64,000 bases of DNA from positions 2,812,501 to 2,876,500 of the forward strand of contig NZ_WOXS01000002.1 in assembly GCF_009852415.1 (NCBI RefSeq), written 5' to 3'. The notes beneath the pieces were generated by a model. It saw only the letters and a list, made by a program, of their open reading frames with translations, was not told the origin of the DNA and ran no database searches. This DNA is from Streptomyces sp. Tu 3180. GTDB taxonomy: Bacteria > Actinomycetota > Actinomycetes > Streptomycetales > Streptomycetaceae. Each line of letters opens with the position of its first letter. The first letter of the stretch is position 1. Below, piece by piece: positions 8,557 through 17,076 of this stretch. Position numbers and translations under genes: made by a program.

Positions 8557-8919
8557 TCAGGGCAGCATGTCGCCGCGGTCCACGCACACGTAGGAACCGT
8601 CGTCGTCGCGCCCCACGCTGTCGTGGGACCAGCAGTGCAGCATCGGCGCGAGCGTCCACACCCGCAGCGCCGTCAGGGCCCCGAGGACGACGACGGCGGC
8701 CCGTCCCGCGTACGACCGCCGCCCGGCCAGTGCCGCTCCGCAGGCGGCGAGCAGCACCGCGCACACCAGCAGGTACACGGCGACCGGCGCCAGGTTCTCC
8801 CGCAGCCCCGGGAACGACTCCATCTCCACCGTGCTGCCGAAGGCGAGGAGCACGACGAGCCCCGCGAGGGCGAAGACGGCGGCCGCCGCGCACCCGCGGA
8901 CGGCACGGGCGGCCGTCAC
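8557..8919 (-). CDS. Small membrane protein, function unknown
   Basis: A 120-residue protein with three hydrophobic segments (AVFALAGLVVLLAFG, VAVYLLVCAVLLAACG, AVVVLGALTALRVWTL) and a C-terminal tail with two cysteines (HCWSH, YVCVD) that may lie outside the cell. The start is uncertain: the frame is open to 9168, but the upstream part is arginine-rich frame noise; the GTG at 8919 begins the hydrophobic part and no strong ribosome site is visible. It lies downstream of uppS on the same strand, convergent with zur. Confidence 0.55.
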   Translation of the reverse strand: MTAARAVRGCAAAAVFALAGLVVLLAFGSTVEMESFPGLRENLAPVAVYLLVCAVLLAACGAALAGRRSYAGRAAVVVLGALTALRVWTLAPMLHCWSHDSVGRDDDGSYVCVDRGDMLP

Positions 8920-9065
8920 CCGCGGGAGAGGTGGCGGTCGAGCAGGGCCCGCAGGATGTCGGTGCGTGCCGGCCGGAAGGCCGGCTCGACGACGCCGGTG
9001 CCGCTGTCGACGGTGTCCCGCCCCTGGTGAACCACGGGCGGGACCCTGGCGTTCCGTGTCACCGG

Positions 9066-9905
9066 TCAGGCCTGGGGCTGCCCGCCCTCCATGGCCAGCA
9101 GTTCCTCGTTCGGGATCGCGCCCCCGAAGCGGCGGTCGCGGGAGGCGAACTCGAGACAGGCCCGCCACAGGTCACGGCGGTCGAAGTCCGGCCACAGGAC
9201 GTCCTGGAAGACCATCTCGGCGTAGGCGCTCTGCCACAGCAGGTAGTTGGACGTGCGCTGCTCACCGCTCGGCCGCAGGAACAGGTCCACGTCCGGCATG
9301 TCCGGGTAGTACATGTACTTCTGGAGGGTCTTCTCGTTGACCTTCGACGGGTCGAGCCGCCCGGCCCTCACGTCCTCGGCGAGCGCCTGCGCGGCGTCGG
9401 CGATCTCCGCGCGGCCGCCGTAGTTCATGCAGAAGTACAGCGTCAGCCGGTCGTTGTCCTTCGTCTGCTCCTGGGCGACCTGGAGCTCCTTGGCCACCGA
9501 CTTCCACAGCTTGGGCATCCGCCCCACCCAGCGCACCCGCACGCCGAGCTCGTCGAGCGTGTCGCGGGTCCTGCGGATGAAGTCGCGGTTGAAGTTCATC
9601 AGGAAGCGCACCTCGTCGGGCGAGCGCTTCCAGTTCTCGGTGGAGAAGGCGTACAGGGAGATGGCGCCGACGCCCATCTCGATCCCGCCCTGGAGCACGT
9701 CCAGCACCCGCTCGGCCCCGACCTTGTGCCCCTCGGTGCGCGGCAGTCCCCGCTCCTTGGCCCAGCGCCCGTTGCCGTCCATGACGATCGCCACGTGGTT
9801 CGGGACCAGTTCCCCGGGGAGCTTCGGGGGCCGCGCGCCGGAGGGGTGCGGTTCCGGCGTCCTGTACTCCCGGCGCTGACGCCCCAGGAACCCGCGTACG
9901 GCCAT
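9066..9905 (-). CDS. uppS: Isoprenyl transferase (cis-prenyl diphosphate synthase)
   Basis: Condenses isopentenyl diphosphate with an allylic primer in Z configuration to make polyprenyl carriers for cell-wall synthesis. The 279-residue protein has the catalytic block [12 protein letters not shown] (residues about 38-49, Asp in DGN) and the product-end block [21 protein letters not shown]. Streptomycetes usually carry more than one paralogue, so chain length (C50/C55 or shorter) is not settled. ATG at 9905, 46 bp downstream of recO on the same strand. Confidence 0.94.
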   Translation of the reverse strand: MAVRGFLGRQRREYRTPEPHPSGARPPKLPGELVPNHVAIVMDGNGRWAKERGLPRTEGHKVGAERVLDVLQGGIEMGVGAISLYAFSTENWKRSPDEVRFLMNFNRDFIRRTRDTLDELGVRVRWVGRMPKLWKSVAKELQVAQEQTKDNDRLTLYFCMNYGGRAEIADAAQALAEDVRAGRLDPSKVNEKTLQKYMYYPDMPDVDLFLRPSGEQRTSNYLLWQSAYAEMVFQDVLWPDFDRRDLWRACLEFASRDRRFGGAIPNEELLAMEGGQPQA

Positions 9906-9951
9906 GTGTCTCTCGTCTCCTCGTGCCGACGTCTGTACTTGCTTGCCGCGC

Positions 9952-10698
9952 TTACTTCTCGACGTACCGGAGCGAACGCAGCCCGCGCTCCAGGTGCCAG
10001 TGCAGGTAGGCGGACACCAGCCCGCTCCCCTCCCGGACGTACCGCGCCTCGCACGCGTCCGCGGTCTCCCAGTCTCCCGTGAGCAGCGCGCCGAGCAGTT
10101 CCAGGGCCTGCGGCGAGGGCACGACGCTGCCGGGCACCCGGCAGTCGACGCAGACGGAACCGCCGGACGCGACCGAGAAGAACCGGTTCGGTCCGGGCAT
10201 CCCGCACTTCGCGCAGTCGGTGAAGCTGGGTGCGTAGCCGTTGACGGCGAGGGAGCGCAGCAGGAACGCGTCGAGGACGAGGTGCGGGGCGTGCTCGCCC
10301 CGGGCGAGCGTCCGCAGGGCCCCGACCAGCAGCAGGTACTGCTGCACCGCCGGCTCGCCCTCGTGGTCGGTGAACCGCTCGGCGGTCTCCAGCATCGCCG
10401 TGCCGGCGGTGTAGCGGGCGTAGTCGGTCACGATCCCGCCGCCGTACGGTGCGATGGTCTCGCTCTGCGTGCACAGCGGCAGGCCGCGCCCGACCAGCTC
10501 GCTCCCCTTCGAGAAGAACTGCACGTCCACGTGCGAGAACGGTTCGAGGCGCGCGCCGAACTTCGACTTCGTCCGGCGCACCCCCCTGGCCACGGCGCGT
10601 ACGCGCCCGTGACCGCGCGTGAGCAACGTGATGATCCGGTCCGCCTCACCCAGCTTCTGGGTGCGCAGCACGATGCCGTCGTCGCGGAACAGACTCAT
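9952..10698 (-). CDS. recO: DNA repair protein RecO
   Basis: Loads RecA onto SSB-coated DNA in the RecFOR pathway. The 248-residue protein has an N-terminal OB fold ([24 protein letters not shown]) and a C-terminal zinc-binding region with CAKCG and CVDC (residues about 165-190). The ATG at 10698 matches where RecO proteins usually begin; an in-frame ATG at 10707 is an alternative, and neither has a strong ribosome site. It precedes uppS in a likely operon. Confidence 0.93.
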   Translation of the reverse strand: MSLFRDDGIVLRTQKLGEADRIITLLTRGHGRVRAVARGVRRTKSKFGARLEPFSHVDVQFFSKGSELVGRGLPLCTQSETIAPYGGGIVTDYARYTAGTAMLETAERFTDHEGEPAVQQYLLLVGALRTLARGEHAPHLVLDAFLLRSLAVNGYAPSFTDCAKCGMPGPNRFFSVASGGSVCVDCRVPGSVVPSPQALELLGALLTGDWETADACEARYVREGSGLVSAYLHWHLERGLRSLRYVEK

Positions 10699-10719
10699 GG
10701 CATCCATTGTCGCCCACGT

Positions 10720-10935
10720 TCAAGGCACCTCACCGCGGCCGAGGGCGTCGGCGTGCGCCGTCGCCGCGCGCAGCCGCTCGGCGGGGGTCGCCCGGTGCAC
10801 GGCACCGGGGGCGGCGTCCCACTCCCTGCCGCCGCCGTACGGCCTCAGCCGGACGTAGGGCCCCTCGTGCCCCATGACGATGCCGATCCGCCCGGTGCGG
10901 GTGTCCACGACGCAGGCGCCCGCAGGGGGCCTCAC
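10720..10935 (-). CDS. Small conserved protein (71 aa), function unknown
   Basis: GTG start at 10935 overlaps the stop of the upstream 72-residue gene by four bases (GTGA), so translation is probably coupled. The sequence (CVVDTRTGRIGIVMGHEGPYVRLRP, then GGGREWD) reads as a short beta-rich domain resembling small Streptomyces proteins found beside XRE/DUF5753 regulators. No catalytic residues are visible. It is 22 bp upstream of recO, possibly co-transcribed. Confidence 0.72.
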   Translation of the reverse strand: MRPPAGACVVDTRTGRIGIVMGHEGPYVRLRPYGGGREWDAAPGAVHRATPAERLRAATAHADALGRGEVP

Positions 10936-11150
10936 CGCGCCACCGCCGTCACCGCCGCCGCGATGCGCCGGGCGGTCTGCGCGGAGCACCGCCCCGGTTC
11001 GACGAGCGGACAGGGCGCCTCCCGCGCACGGCTCACCGGGTCCAGTCCCGGTGACGGCAGCGTGATTCCGGCCTTCGCGAGTGCCGCCCGCAATTCCTCC
11101 ACCGCTTCCTCCGCTTCTTCGACGCAGCGCGCCGAGTGCCGTGCCTCCAC
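10932..11150 (-). CDS. Small conserved protein (72 aa), function unknown
   Basis: GTG at 11150, six bases after a GGGGGG ribosome site. The sequence has a predicted helix (RCVEEAEEAVEELRAALAKAG), then ITLPSPGLDPVS and two cysteines. It is the first of an overlapping two-gene unit. Its divergent neighbour is a decayed XRE-type regulator, the usual companion of such genes in Streptomyces, so a regulator-partner role is plausible but unproven. Confidence 0.72.
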   Translation of the reverse strand: MEARHSARCVEEAEEAVEELRAALAKAGITLPSPGLDPVSRAREAPCPLVEPGRCSAQTARRIAAAVTAVAR

Positions 11151-11234
11151 CGTGATCCCCCCTTTCCTTTCGGCTTTCACCCTTGGCGTCCCCGCGATGA
11201 CGCTGTGCGCCTGCACTCGGGAAGAGTCTGCACA

Positions 11235-11246
11235 CCGCAAGTGCGG
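11235..11246. promoter_or_regulatory. Inverted repeat in a divergent promoter region
   Basis: CCGCAAGTGCGG (5-bp arms, 2-bp centre) lies between the start of the 72-residue gene (11150, minus strand) and the decayed regulator (11280, plus strand). It is placed like an autoregulatory operator for the lost regulator. Confidence 0.4.
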
Positions 11247-11279
11247 CACTGCGCAAAGAGATCGAGAAGGGGGGCGGCA

Positions 11280-11634
11280 ATGGCCAGCGGTTCGCACCGA
11301 GCCGCGCGGGAGTTCTCCGGGACAAAGCCGGAACGCCGGTCCCAGAGGGCGGAGTTCACGCAGGTGGAGCCGCCGGGGGGCACGTGCGTGCACACCCGGC
11401 GACCGTACCGGCCGGTTCGAACAGGCCATCCGTGAATCACCCTTGGACGGGGCACGGCGGATCGACGAGGTACTGCAAACCGACGGTGTTCTCGGGCGGA
11501 CGCGGCACGAGCCCGTCAGGGACCGGGCGTATGCGGAGCCCTTCGCGCACCCGGCCGAACCGGAGCGGCCGGCCGCTGAAATCCACGCGTACGCGCCGAC
11601 CGCACTCCCGGGCCTCCCGCACACGCGGAAGCAA
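11280..11634 (+). pseudogene. Decayed XRE-family / DUF5753 regulator
   Basis: An ATG at 11280 follows a purine-rich GGGGGGC site. One frame gives a degenerate start of a helix-turn-helix (AREF...RRSQRAEFTQVE). After a frame change near 11390 another frame gives TGRFEQAIRESPLDGARRID, EVLQTDGVLG, then YAEPFA...EIHAYAPTALPGL. That is the normal order of XRE recognition helix, linker and start of DUF5753 (PGLLQT becomes PGLPHT). The rest of DUF5753 (about 200 residues) is missing; sequence after 11640 is unrelated and proline-rich. I read it as a frameshifted, truncated relic. The call rests on pattern memory, not on an alignment. Confidence 0.55.
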
Positions 11635-11799
11635 CCACCATCCCCTTCCCCGGCCCGTTCCCCCGACTGCAAGGCCGTCCCGGCCTCCCCTCCCCCACGG
11701 GACGGGCACTTCCCTCACCCCCGCCCTGGGGCAGACCCCCTCACGGAAACGCCCGTTGCCCGGATGTGAGACGCGACGGCCGTCCGGGAGGCTCGGGGC

Positions 11800-13301
11800 A
11801 TGACGCAGACCACACGCACCACCCTCCTCGCCGCCGTGCCCGCCGCCCTCCTCGTCTCCCTGCTCCCGCCGCTGACCGCCTCCGCCGTACCCGGCCCGGC
11901 AGCCCCCGCGCCCTCCCTCTCCTGGGGGCCGTGCGCGGGGCGGAGGCGGACGGCTCCGCCCCGCGGCAGCAGTGCGCCACCCTCCGCGTCCCCATGGACC
12001 ACGCCGATCCCCGCGGCCCGGAGATCTCCCTCGCGCTGTCCCGGATCCCCGCCGAGAACCCGCAGGCCCGGCGCGGGGCGCTGTTCCTCGTCCCCGGCGG
12101 GCCGGGGGGCTCCAGCCTCGGCGACCCCTCCGGGAAGGGGCGGAAGCTCCCCCAGGAGGTGCGCGACCGGTACGACCTGATCGGATTCGCCCCGCGCGGG
12201 ATCGCCCCGTCCACCTCCGTCGGCTGCGGGCTGGAGCACGGCGACCTGGCCCCCTCGAAGCTGCGCCCCTGGCCCGCCCCGGACGGTTCGGTCGACGAGA
12301 ACATGGCCACCGCGCGGCGCACGGCGGACGCCTGCGCGCGCAACGGGGGCGAACTGATCCGGCACCTCAGCACCGCCGCCAACGTCCGCGACCTCGACCG
12401 CGTCCGGGCCGCGCTCGGCGAGCGGAGGATCTCCGTGTGGGGCGTCTCGTACGGGACGTACGTCGGGGCCGTGTACGCCCAGAAGTTCCCGCACCGGACG
12501 GACCGGGTCGTGCTGGACAGCAACGACGACCCCGACCCGACCCGCGTCGCGCGCGGCTGGCTCGCCGCGTACGAGCAGGGTGTCGAGGACGTCTTCCCGC
12601 ACTTCGCCGCGTGGGCGTCGGCGCCCGGGAACCCGGACCGGGTGGCGGAGACGGCCTCCGAGGTGCGCCCGGCGTTCCTGCGGCTGGCCGCCCGCCTGGA
12701 CCGCGAGCCGATCCCCTGGCCCGGTGCCAACCCCGAGGAGCTGAACGGCAACGTCCTGCGCCAGACCATGCTGGACAGCCTCTACCAGCCCGGCCGCTAC
12801 CCCACCCTGGCGAAACTGATGCTGGCCGCGCGCCACGGCACGGTGCCGCCCGCGCCGGCCGCCCCGCCGGAGCCGGCGGTGCAGAACGTCACCGCCGTGA
12901 GCGCGGGGACGATCTGCAACGACGTCGCCTGGCCCACGTCCCCCGCCGTGTACGAGAAGGGCGTCGCCGAGAGCCGCGCGAAGCACCCCCTCACGGCCGG
13001 CATGCCCCGCAACGCCCTGCTCTGCGCCGCCTGGCCCCACCCGCCCCGCGAGGCTCCGGTGCGGATCACCGACCGGGGGCCGTCCAACGTCCTGCTCGTC
13101 CAGAACGAGCGGGACGTCGCCACCCCGCTCGGCGGCGCGCTGAAGCTGCGTGAGGCGCTCGGCCGCCGGGCCGTGATGGTGACCGTGGATTCCACCGGTC
13201 ACGGCGCGTACCTCGCCCACGGCAACGAGTGCGGCGACCGCACGGTCTCCCGCTTCCTCGCGACCGGCGAGCGTCCCGGCCGGGACCTGTACTGCCGCTA
13301 G
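11800..13301 (+). pseudogene. Secreted S33-family peptidase (tripeptidyl aminopeptidase-like), frameshifted
   Basis: The ATG at 11800 follows GGGAGG and opens a clear signal peptide (TTLLAAVPAALLVSLLPPLTASAVPG) up to SLSWGPCAG at about 11941. From about 11945-11966 the homology continues one frame back, with QQCATLRVPMDHADP. The body has the oxyanion loop VPGGPGGSS, the nucleophile elbow GVSYGTY, the Asp loop NERDVATP and the histidine segment STGHGAY, ending GRDLYCR. One base is missing in a G-rich stretch, so the protein is split unless this is a sequencing error. Intact homologues are about 500 residues and cleave peptides outside the cell. Its stop overlaps that of the convergent small gene. 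Confidence 0.8.
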
Positions 13302-13486
13302 AGCACGGCGGCCGGCGTCCTGGGGGCGGTGGCCAGGCGCAGGCCGACCTCCACCAGGGTCCAGCCGAGGCGGGTGCGCAGGTGCCGGGGACGCCGGGCG
13401 GAGGCGGCGAGGCGGTGGGCGTCGGCTTCCGCACGGAGGCCGGCGGCGCGCAGGTGGTGCAGGGCGAGGTGGTTGTGCGGATGCAT
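13298..13486 (-). CDS. Small basic protein (62 aa), ArsR-linked
   Basis: Begins MHPHNHLALHHLRAAGLRAE, 11 bp after the ArsR stop and behind a GAGAGG site, so it is probably co-transcribed with the regulator. It is rich in Arg, Ala and His with no clear membrane segment. Similar short proteins follow ArsR genes in other streptomycetes as far as I recall. Function unknown. Its TAG overlaps the convergent peptidase stop in a CTAG. Confidence 0.65.
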   Translation of the reverse strand: MHPHNHLALHHLRAAGLRAEADAHRLAASARRPRHLRTRLGWTLVEVGLRLATAPRTPAAVL

Positions 13487-13497
13487 CGGGCGGCCTC

Positions 13498-14082
13498 TCA
13501 GTCCGTACGGACGGGGATGACGTGGGTGTGGACGCGCACCCGTTCGGCGTCCGGGGTGCCGTCGTCGGGCGCCGACGCGCGGTAGCTCTCCACGAGGTCG
13601 TGCATCTTGTGGACGAGTTCCCGGGCGAGCTCGGGAGTGAGGCGCAGCGTCCAGTCGCTCATGTCGGAGGCGCGGCGCCACTCCTCGGGCCAGTCGTCGC
13701 TGGTGCCGAGCCAGGTGGCGAGCTCCCGGGTGTGGTGGTTGGCGACCTCGTGCAGGAACAGGTCGGCGGCCCCGCGCACCTCCGGGTCGCCGTCCTCGAG
13801 CAGCGTCTCGTCGAAGCGCACGCCCTTGTGGACCGCCTTCCACCACCGCTCCCGCCCCTTGCCGTGCTCCGGCGCGTCCTCGACGAAGCCGTGAGCCGCG
13901 AGCTGACGCAGGTGGTAGCTGGTGGCGCCGCTGGACTCTCCGAGTCTCGCGGCCAGTCGCGACGCGGTGGCCGGCCCGTCGTGCCGCAGGGCGTTCAGCA
14001 GCTGCATGCGCAGGGGGTGCGCGAGTCCGCGCAGCGCGCGGGCGTCGAGACGGCGCACCTGCGGGTCCTGGGGCTCGTTCAT
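13498..14082 (-). CDS. ArsR-family winged-helix regulator
   Basis: A 194-residue DNA-binding protein. The HTH region (RALRGLAHPLRMQLLNALR, then SRLAARLGESSGATSYHLRQLAAHGFVE, residues about 12-60) is the HTH_20 type that represses its own gene and nearby transporters. The CxC/CxxC metal motif of classical ArsR is absent, so arsenic sensing is unlikely. The rest is a helical effector or dimer domain. ATG at 14082. Upstream lies a 53-bp near-perfect inverted repeat that contains two TTGCAA palindromes, the likely self-operator. Confidence 0.87.
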   Translation of the reverse strand: MNEPQDPQVRRLDARALRGLAHPLRMQLLNALRHDGPATASRLAARLGESSGATSYHLRQLAAHGFVEDAPEHGKGRERWWKAVHKGVRFDETLLEDGDPEVRGAADLFLHEVANHHTRELATWLGTSDDWPEEWRRASDMSDWTLRLTPELARELVHKMHDLVESYRASAPDDGTPDAERVRVHTHVIPVRTD

Positions 14083-14095
14083 GAACAAGAGGATA

Positions 14096-14148
14096 GCGAT
14101 GCAAAGAACCCGTTGCAAGGTTTTTTTGCAATGGGTTCTTTGCATCGC
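14096..14148. repeat. 53-bp inverted repeat upstream of arsR
   Basis: Arms 14096-14118 and 14126-14148 match at 22 of 23 positions around a 7-base T-rich centre. Each arm ends in TTGCAA, itself a palindrome, giving TTGCAA-N7-TTGCAA in the middle, and begins with GCGATGCAAAGAACCC. It lies 13 bases before the ArsR start codon, so it could serve as operator DNA or as a leader hairpin in the mRNA. Confidence 0.85.
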
Positions 14149-14387
14149 CGCCCCGAAGGACTTCCCGGCGCCCGCCCGCGGGCATCCGCCGAAGACCGAG
14201 CGGCCGGGGCGTGCACCGGGACACGCACCGAGGCATGCACCGACGGCATCTTCCGGACCGCTCGTCGGACCGGAGGATGAACTGCCGATGACGCCGTTGG
14301 CGTGACGTTTCCCCTCGGTCGCAACCGGGACCGACGCGGCCGGCCTCCTGTCCTGCAGAACCGACACCCTTGGGTGAGGAGACCGAC

Positions 14388-14645
14388 ATGACCGCCACCG
14401 TTTTCGAGTACGGCCCGAAGCACGCCTGCGCCGAGGGCGACTACCTGCTCTCCCCGCCGAACCCGGCCGACCGTCTCGACATCGGCATCGCCCCGCGCGA
14501 CCGCCGGCGGCTGGAACTCCAGGCGGCCCTCACCGCGGCCGGCATCCCGCCCCGCCCCGAGGACCGCGAGGCCATCGACAGCCTCAGCGCGCTGTCCGCC
14601 GGCATCAACACCACCATCCAGCGCTGGCTGCACCACACGCTCTGA
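14388..14645 (+). CDS. Small protein (85 aa), function unknown
   Basis: MTATVFEYG..., with a TGAGGAGA ribosome site 6-10 bases before the ATG. Composition is mixed and soluble (PADRLDIGIAPRDRRRLELQAALTAAGIPP). The C-terminal part resembles a short helical hairpin (REAIDSLSALSAGINTTIQRWLHHTL). No cysteine pairs or membrane segments. It stands alone between the ArsR operator region and a short tandem repeat. No family recognised. Confidence 0.65.
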   Translation: MTATVFEYGPKHACAEGDYLLSPPNPADRLDIGIAPRDRRRLELQAALTAAGIPPRPEDREAIDSLSALSAGINTTIQRWLHHTL

Positions 14646-14646
14646 C

Positions 14647-14670
14647 GGACACGGACACGGACACGGACAC
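14647..14670 (+). repeat. Hexanucleotide tandem repeat (GGACAC)4
   Basis: Four exact GGACAC units directly follow the stop of the 85-residue gene and run into looser GGACC/GGACG repeats up to about 14700. Probably replication slippage in non-coding DNA. Confidence 0.8.
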
Positions 14671-14756
14671 GGCCCCGGACCCGGACGCCGACGCGGAGAC
14701 GGCCCCGCGTCACGAACTCCCCGGTGCCGCTGCCGGAGCGCAGGCCGTGCCGGCGC

Positions 14757-15962
14757 TCAGCCCCGGTCGACCATCCAGGTGCCGTCCTCCTCGTCGTCGA
14801 CCCGCACCTCCAGTTCGCGCAGGCTCATGCCGGCCTCCCAGAGCTCCCTGAAGCGCTTCATCCGGTCCTGGACGTGGTCCGGGCGGGCGATGAGCCGGGT
14901 CCTGACGTTGACGTCGCGCAGGTCCTGGTCGATCTCGAAGGACACCGTCTCGTCGTAGACGATGAAGTCGTTGGTGGTGCCGCGCAGCAGGTGCGGCGGC
15001 AGTTCCGGCAGGACCGCCACCCGCACCTCGATGTGCAGCACCTCCTGCTCCTCGCACAGCCGCAGCAGCCGGTCGTCCAGTTCCCGCGCGCTCTCCAGCA
15101 GGAACAGCCGCCGTACCGGCACCCCGTGCTCGACGATCGCCTCGTGCTGGGCGTGGAGGTAGCGGCTGGCGGGCTCGCTGTTCCAGAACTCCCGGTCGAC
15201 GGAGGTGCTGGTGGCGCAGATGGAGTCCTCCGCGGCGCGGGTGAGGGTGAGCATCCAGTCGTGGTTCTCGCCGGGGCACTCCACGGTCAGGGTGGTGAGG
15301 TCCGTCATGTACCCGATCACCCGCTGCATCTCCAGGCGGACGAAGGTGGACAGGATCGGGGGCCCGGGTGCCAGCACCTCGGCGAAGTTGGTGGCCAGGT
15401 CGGGCACCGCCTCGATGCGGACCCGGGCCGGCGCCGGAGGGGGGTCGGCGGGGCGGGGCGGCTCGGCGAGACGGGTCTCGACGAGCTGCTTCACGTCCTC
15501 GGTGTGCCGGACCAGGTCGCTGTGCAGGTCGTCGTGGCGCCGCAGCCCGTCCCGCACGGTGGCGGCGGTCTCGGCCAGCAGGCTCTCCGTCCGCCGGATC
15601 CGTTCCTCCGCCGTCCGGTCCGGTGCGAGGAGGTGCTGGACGGCCACCGCGGCGGCGGCGCAGAGTCCGGCGGCGGCGAGCTGCCGCGCCGGTCCGTCCT
15701 CCGGGCTCAGCAGTGCGGCGGCGCCCCAGGCGAGGAGGCCGAGGACGAGGCCGACCAGCAGCCGGCGCGGCCACGGGGCCGGGGCGGCGTCCCGGTCCGG
15801 CCCCGCGGCCGCGAGGGCCGCCGGTGGCCCGTCCGGGGCGGATGCCGTGCGGGGCTGGTCCTGCGGGCCGGGGACCGTCCGGTCGCCCGTGCGGTCGGGC
15901 GGGCCCGCCGTGCCGGACGGGGCCGCCGCTTCTTCGGGCTGGGGTGACTGTGCCGTGCTCAT
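14757..15962 (-). CDS. Membrane-anchored protein at the end of the SCO2521-2525-type cluster
   Basis: A 401-residue protein. Residues 1-62 are Pro/Ala-rich and disordered; two hydrophobic segments follow (RLLVGLVLGLLAWGAAALL and QLAAAGLCAAAAVAVQHLL), then a helical stretch (ERIRRTESLLAETAATVRDGL...). The cytoplasmic C-terminal 230 residues form a compact domain with FWNSEPASRYLHAQHEAI, VRRLFLLES and NDFIVYDETVSFEID. Similar domains occur in Streptomyces membrane proteins, but I know no function. ATG at 15962 behind GGGGGGAGAA. It lies 105 bp after the SCO2521-type gene on the same strand, so co-transcription is possible. Confidence 0.8.
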   Translation of the reverse strand: MSTAQSPQPEEAAAPSGTAGPPDRTGDRTVPGPQDQPRTASAPDGPPAALAAAGPDRDAAPAPWPRRLLVGLVLGLLAWGAAALLSPEDGPARQLAAAGLCAAAAVAVQHLLAPDRTAEERIRRTESLLAETAATVRDGLRRHDDLHSDLVRHTEDVKQLVETRLAEPPRPADPPPAPARVRIEAVPDLATNFAEVLAPGPPILSTFVRLEMQRVIGYMTDLTTLTVECPGENHDWMLTLTRAAEDSICATSTSVDREFWNSEPASRYLHAQHEAIVEHGVPVRRLFLLESARELDDRLLRLCEEQEVLHIEVRVAVLPELPPHLLRGTTNDFIVYDETVSFEIDQDLRDVNVRTRLIARPDHVQDRMKRFRELWEAGMSLRELEVRVDDEEDGTWMVDRG

Positions 15963-16067
15963 CTCGCTTCTCCCCCCGTTGGGATGCGCGTCAGGTCGGG
16001 GTGCGGGGATGTGCGTGGGGTCGGGCCGGGTCCGCTCGGGGCCGGTGGGCCGCTGGGGAGTGTCGGG

Positions 16068-17075
16068 TCAGGGAACCGGCTCCACCTCCCGGTACGGCGA
16101 GGGGATCGCGTGCAGGGTGAGCTGGTCGCGGATGCGCTGCACCAGCGTCTGCCACTGCCGGGTGAAGCCGGGCTGCTTCTCCAGCGCGTCCCACAGCGGG
16201 GCGAGCTCCCCCGCCACCCGGGCCCGCGGCATCCACAGGTGCAGCAGGTGGTCGACGGCGGGCCGCAGCGCCCCGACGACGGGCGGAAGGCCGCCCTCCG
16301 CCGGCGGCCGCGGCCGGGCGGGCGGCGGCGCGGATCCCAGGCGGATGCCGTCCAGGATGCGGACCACCGTGGTGAGCAGCCAGTCGTGCAGGGCGAGGTC
16401 GTCGCAGAGGCCGGCGATCTCGGCGCTGCGGACGCCCTCGGGGACCCGCAGCCGTACGGTGCGCAGTTCGTCCTCGGCGAGGGTGAACCGCTCGATCGAC
16501 GGGCCCTCGCCGGGGTCCGCGGGCAGGGCCACCCAGCGGAGCCGGGTGGGGCGGGACTTCAGGGGCGGCCGCTGGTCGAGCAGGGGGTGGCGCAGCAGCC
16601 ACGTGAGCAGCCCGTCGGCGATCAGGCCGACGTCGAGTTCGCCGTGCCGCCCGCCGCCGAGCAGCCCCTGGGCGACCGCCTCGCGGGGCAGTCTCCCGAA
16701 CGGCTCGACCACCCCGGGCCGCACCAGGTAGTGGCCCCAGGGCCGGCGGTGGTCGGGTCCGGTGGCGGGGACGCGGAAGTACGCGGAGCTCTGCAGGACG
16801 CGTCCCTCGGTGAGCGAGGCCCGTGCGGCGACCGTGCCGACCGCGCGGACCCTGGAGCCGTTGGCGCTGGGCAGGGGGCAGTCGACGCCGGTGAGGGTGT
16901 CGGGGGAACGCCCGTAGAGGTTGGGGCGTTCGGAGAGCAGGACCCGCTCGTCGGCGCGCAGTCCGAGGAGCTGGGCGGCGGCCCGGCTGTCGAGCGCCTG
17001 CCGGGCGGGCAGCAGGCAGGTGCGGACCTCGCCGCAGGCGAGCACGGCGCGCGGTGCGCCCTCCCCCGGCCGCAT
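16068..17075 (-). CDS. SCO2521-family protein, function unknown
   Basis: A 335-residue soluble protein starting MRPGEGAPRAVLACGEVRTCLLPARQAL. The N-terminal part has three cysteines (ACGE, TCLL, VDCP); YFRVPATG and HYLVRPGVVEPFG are in the middle; a helical C-terminal region ends YREVEPVP. It starts one base after the stop of the SCO2522-type gene and belongs to the same transcription unit. The family name is recalled from the S. coelicolor locus; I can assign no enzymatic motif. Confidence 0.75.
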   Translation of the reverse strand: MRPGEGAPRAVLACGEVRTCLLPARQALDSRAAAQLLGLRADERVLLSERPNLYGRSPDTLTGVDCPLPSANGSRVRAVGTVAARASLTEGRVLQSSAYFRVPATGPDHRRPWGHYLVRPGVVEPFGRLPREAVAQGLLGGGRHGELDVGLIADGLLTWLLRHPLLDQRPPLKSRPTRLRWVALPADPGEGPSIERFTLAEDELRTVRLRVPEGVRSAEIAGLCDDLALHDWLLTTVVRILDGIRLGSAPPPARPRPPAEGGLPPVVGALRPAVDHLLHLWMPRARVAGELAPLWDALEKQPGFTRQWQTLVQRIRDQLTLHAIPSPYREVEPVP

Positions 17076-17076
17076 G

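Noticed and set aside
9904..11769. 621-codon plus-strand frame
   Set aside because: Antisense to recO for most of its length. Only 11392-11634 has meaningful content, reported as a regulator relic.
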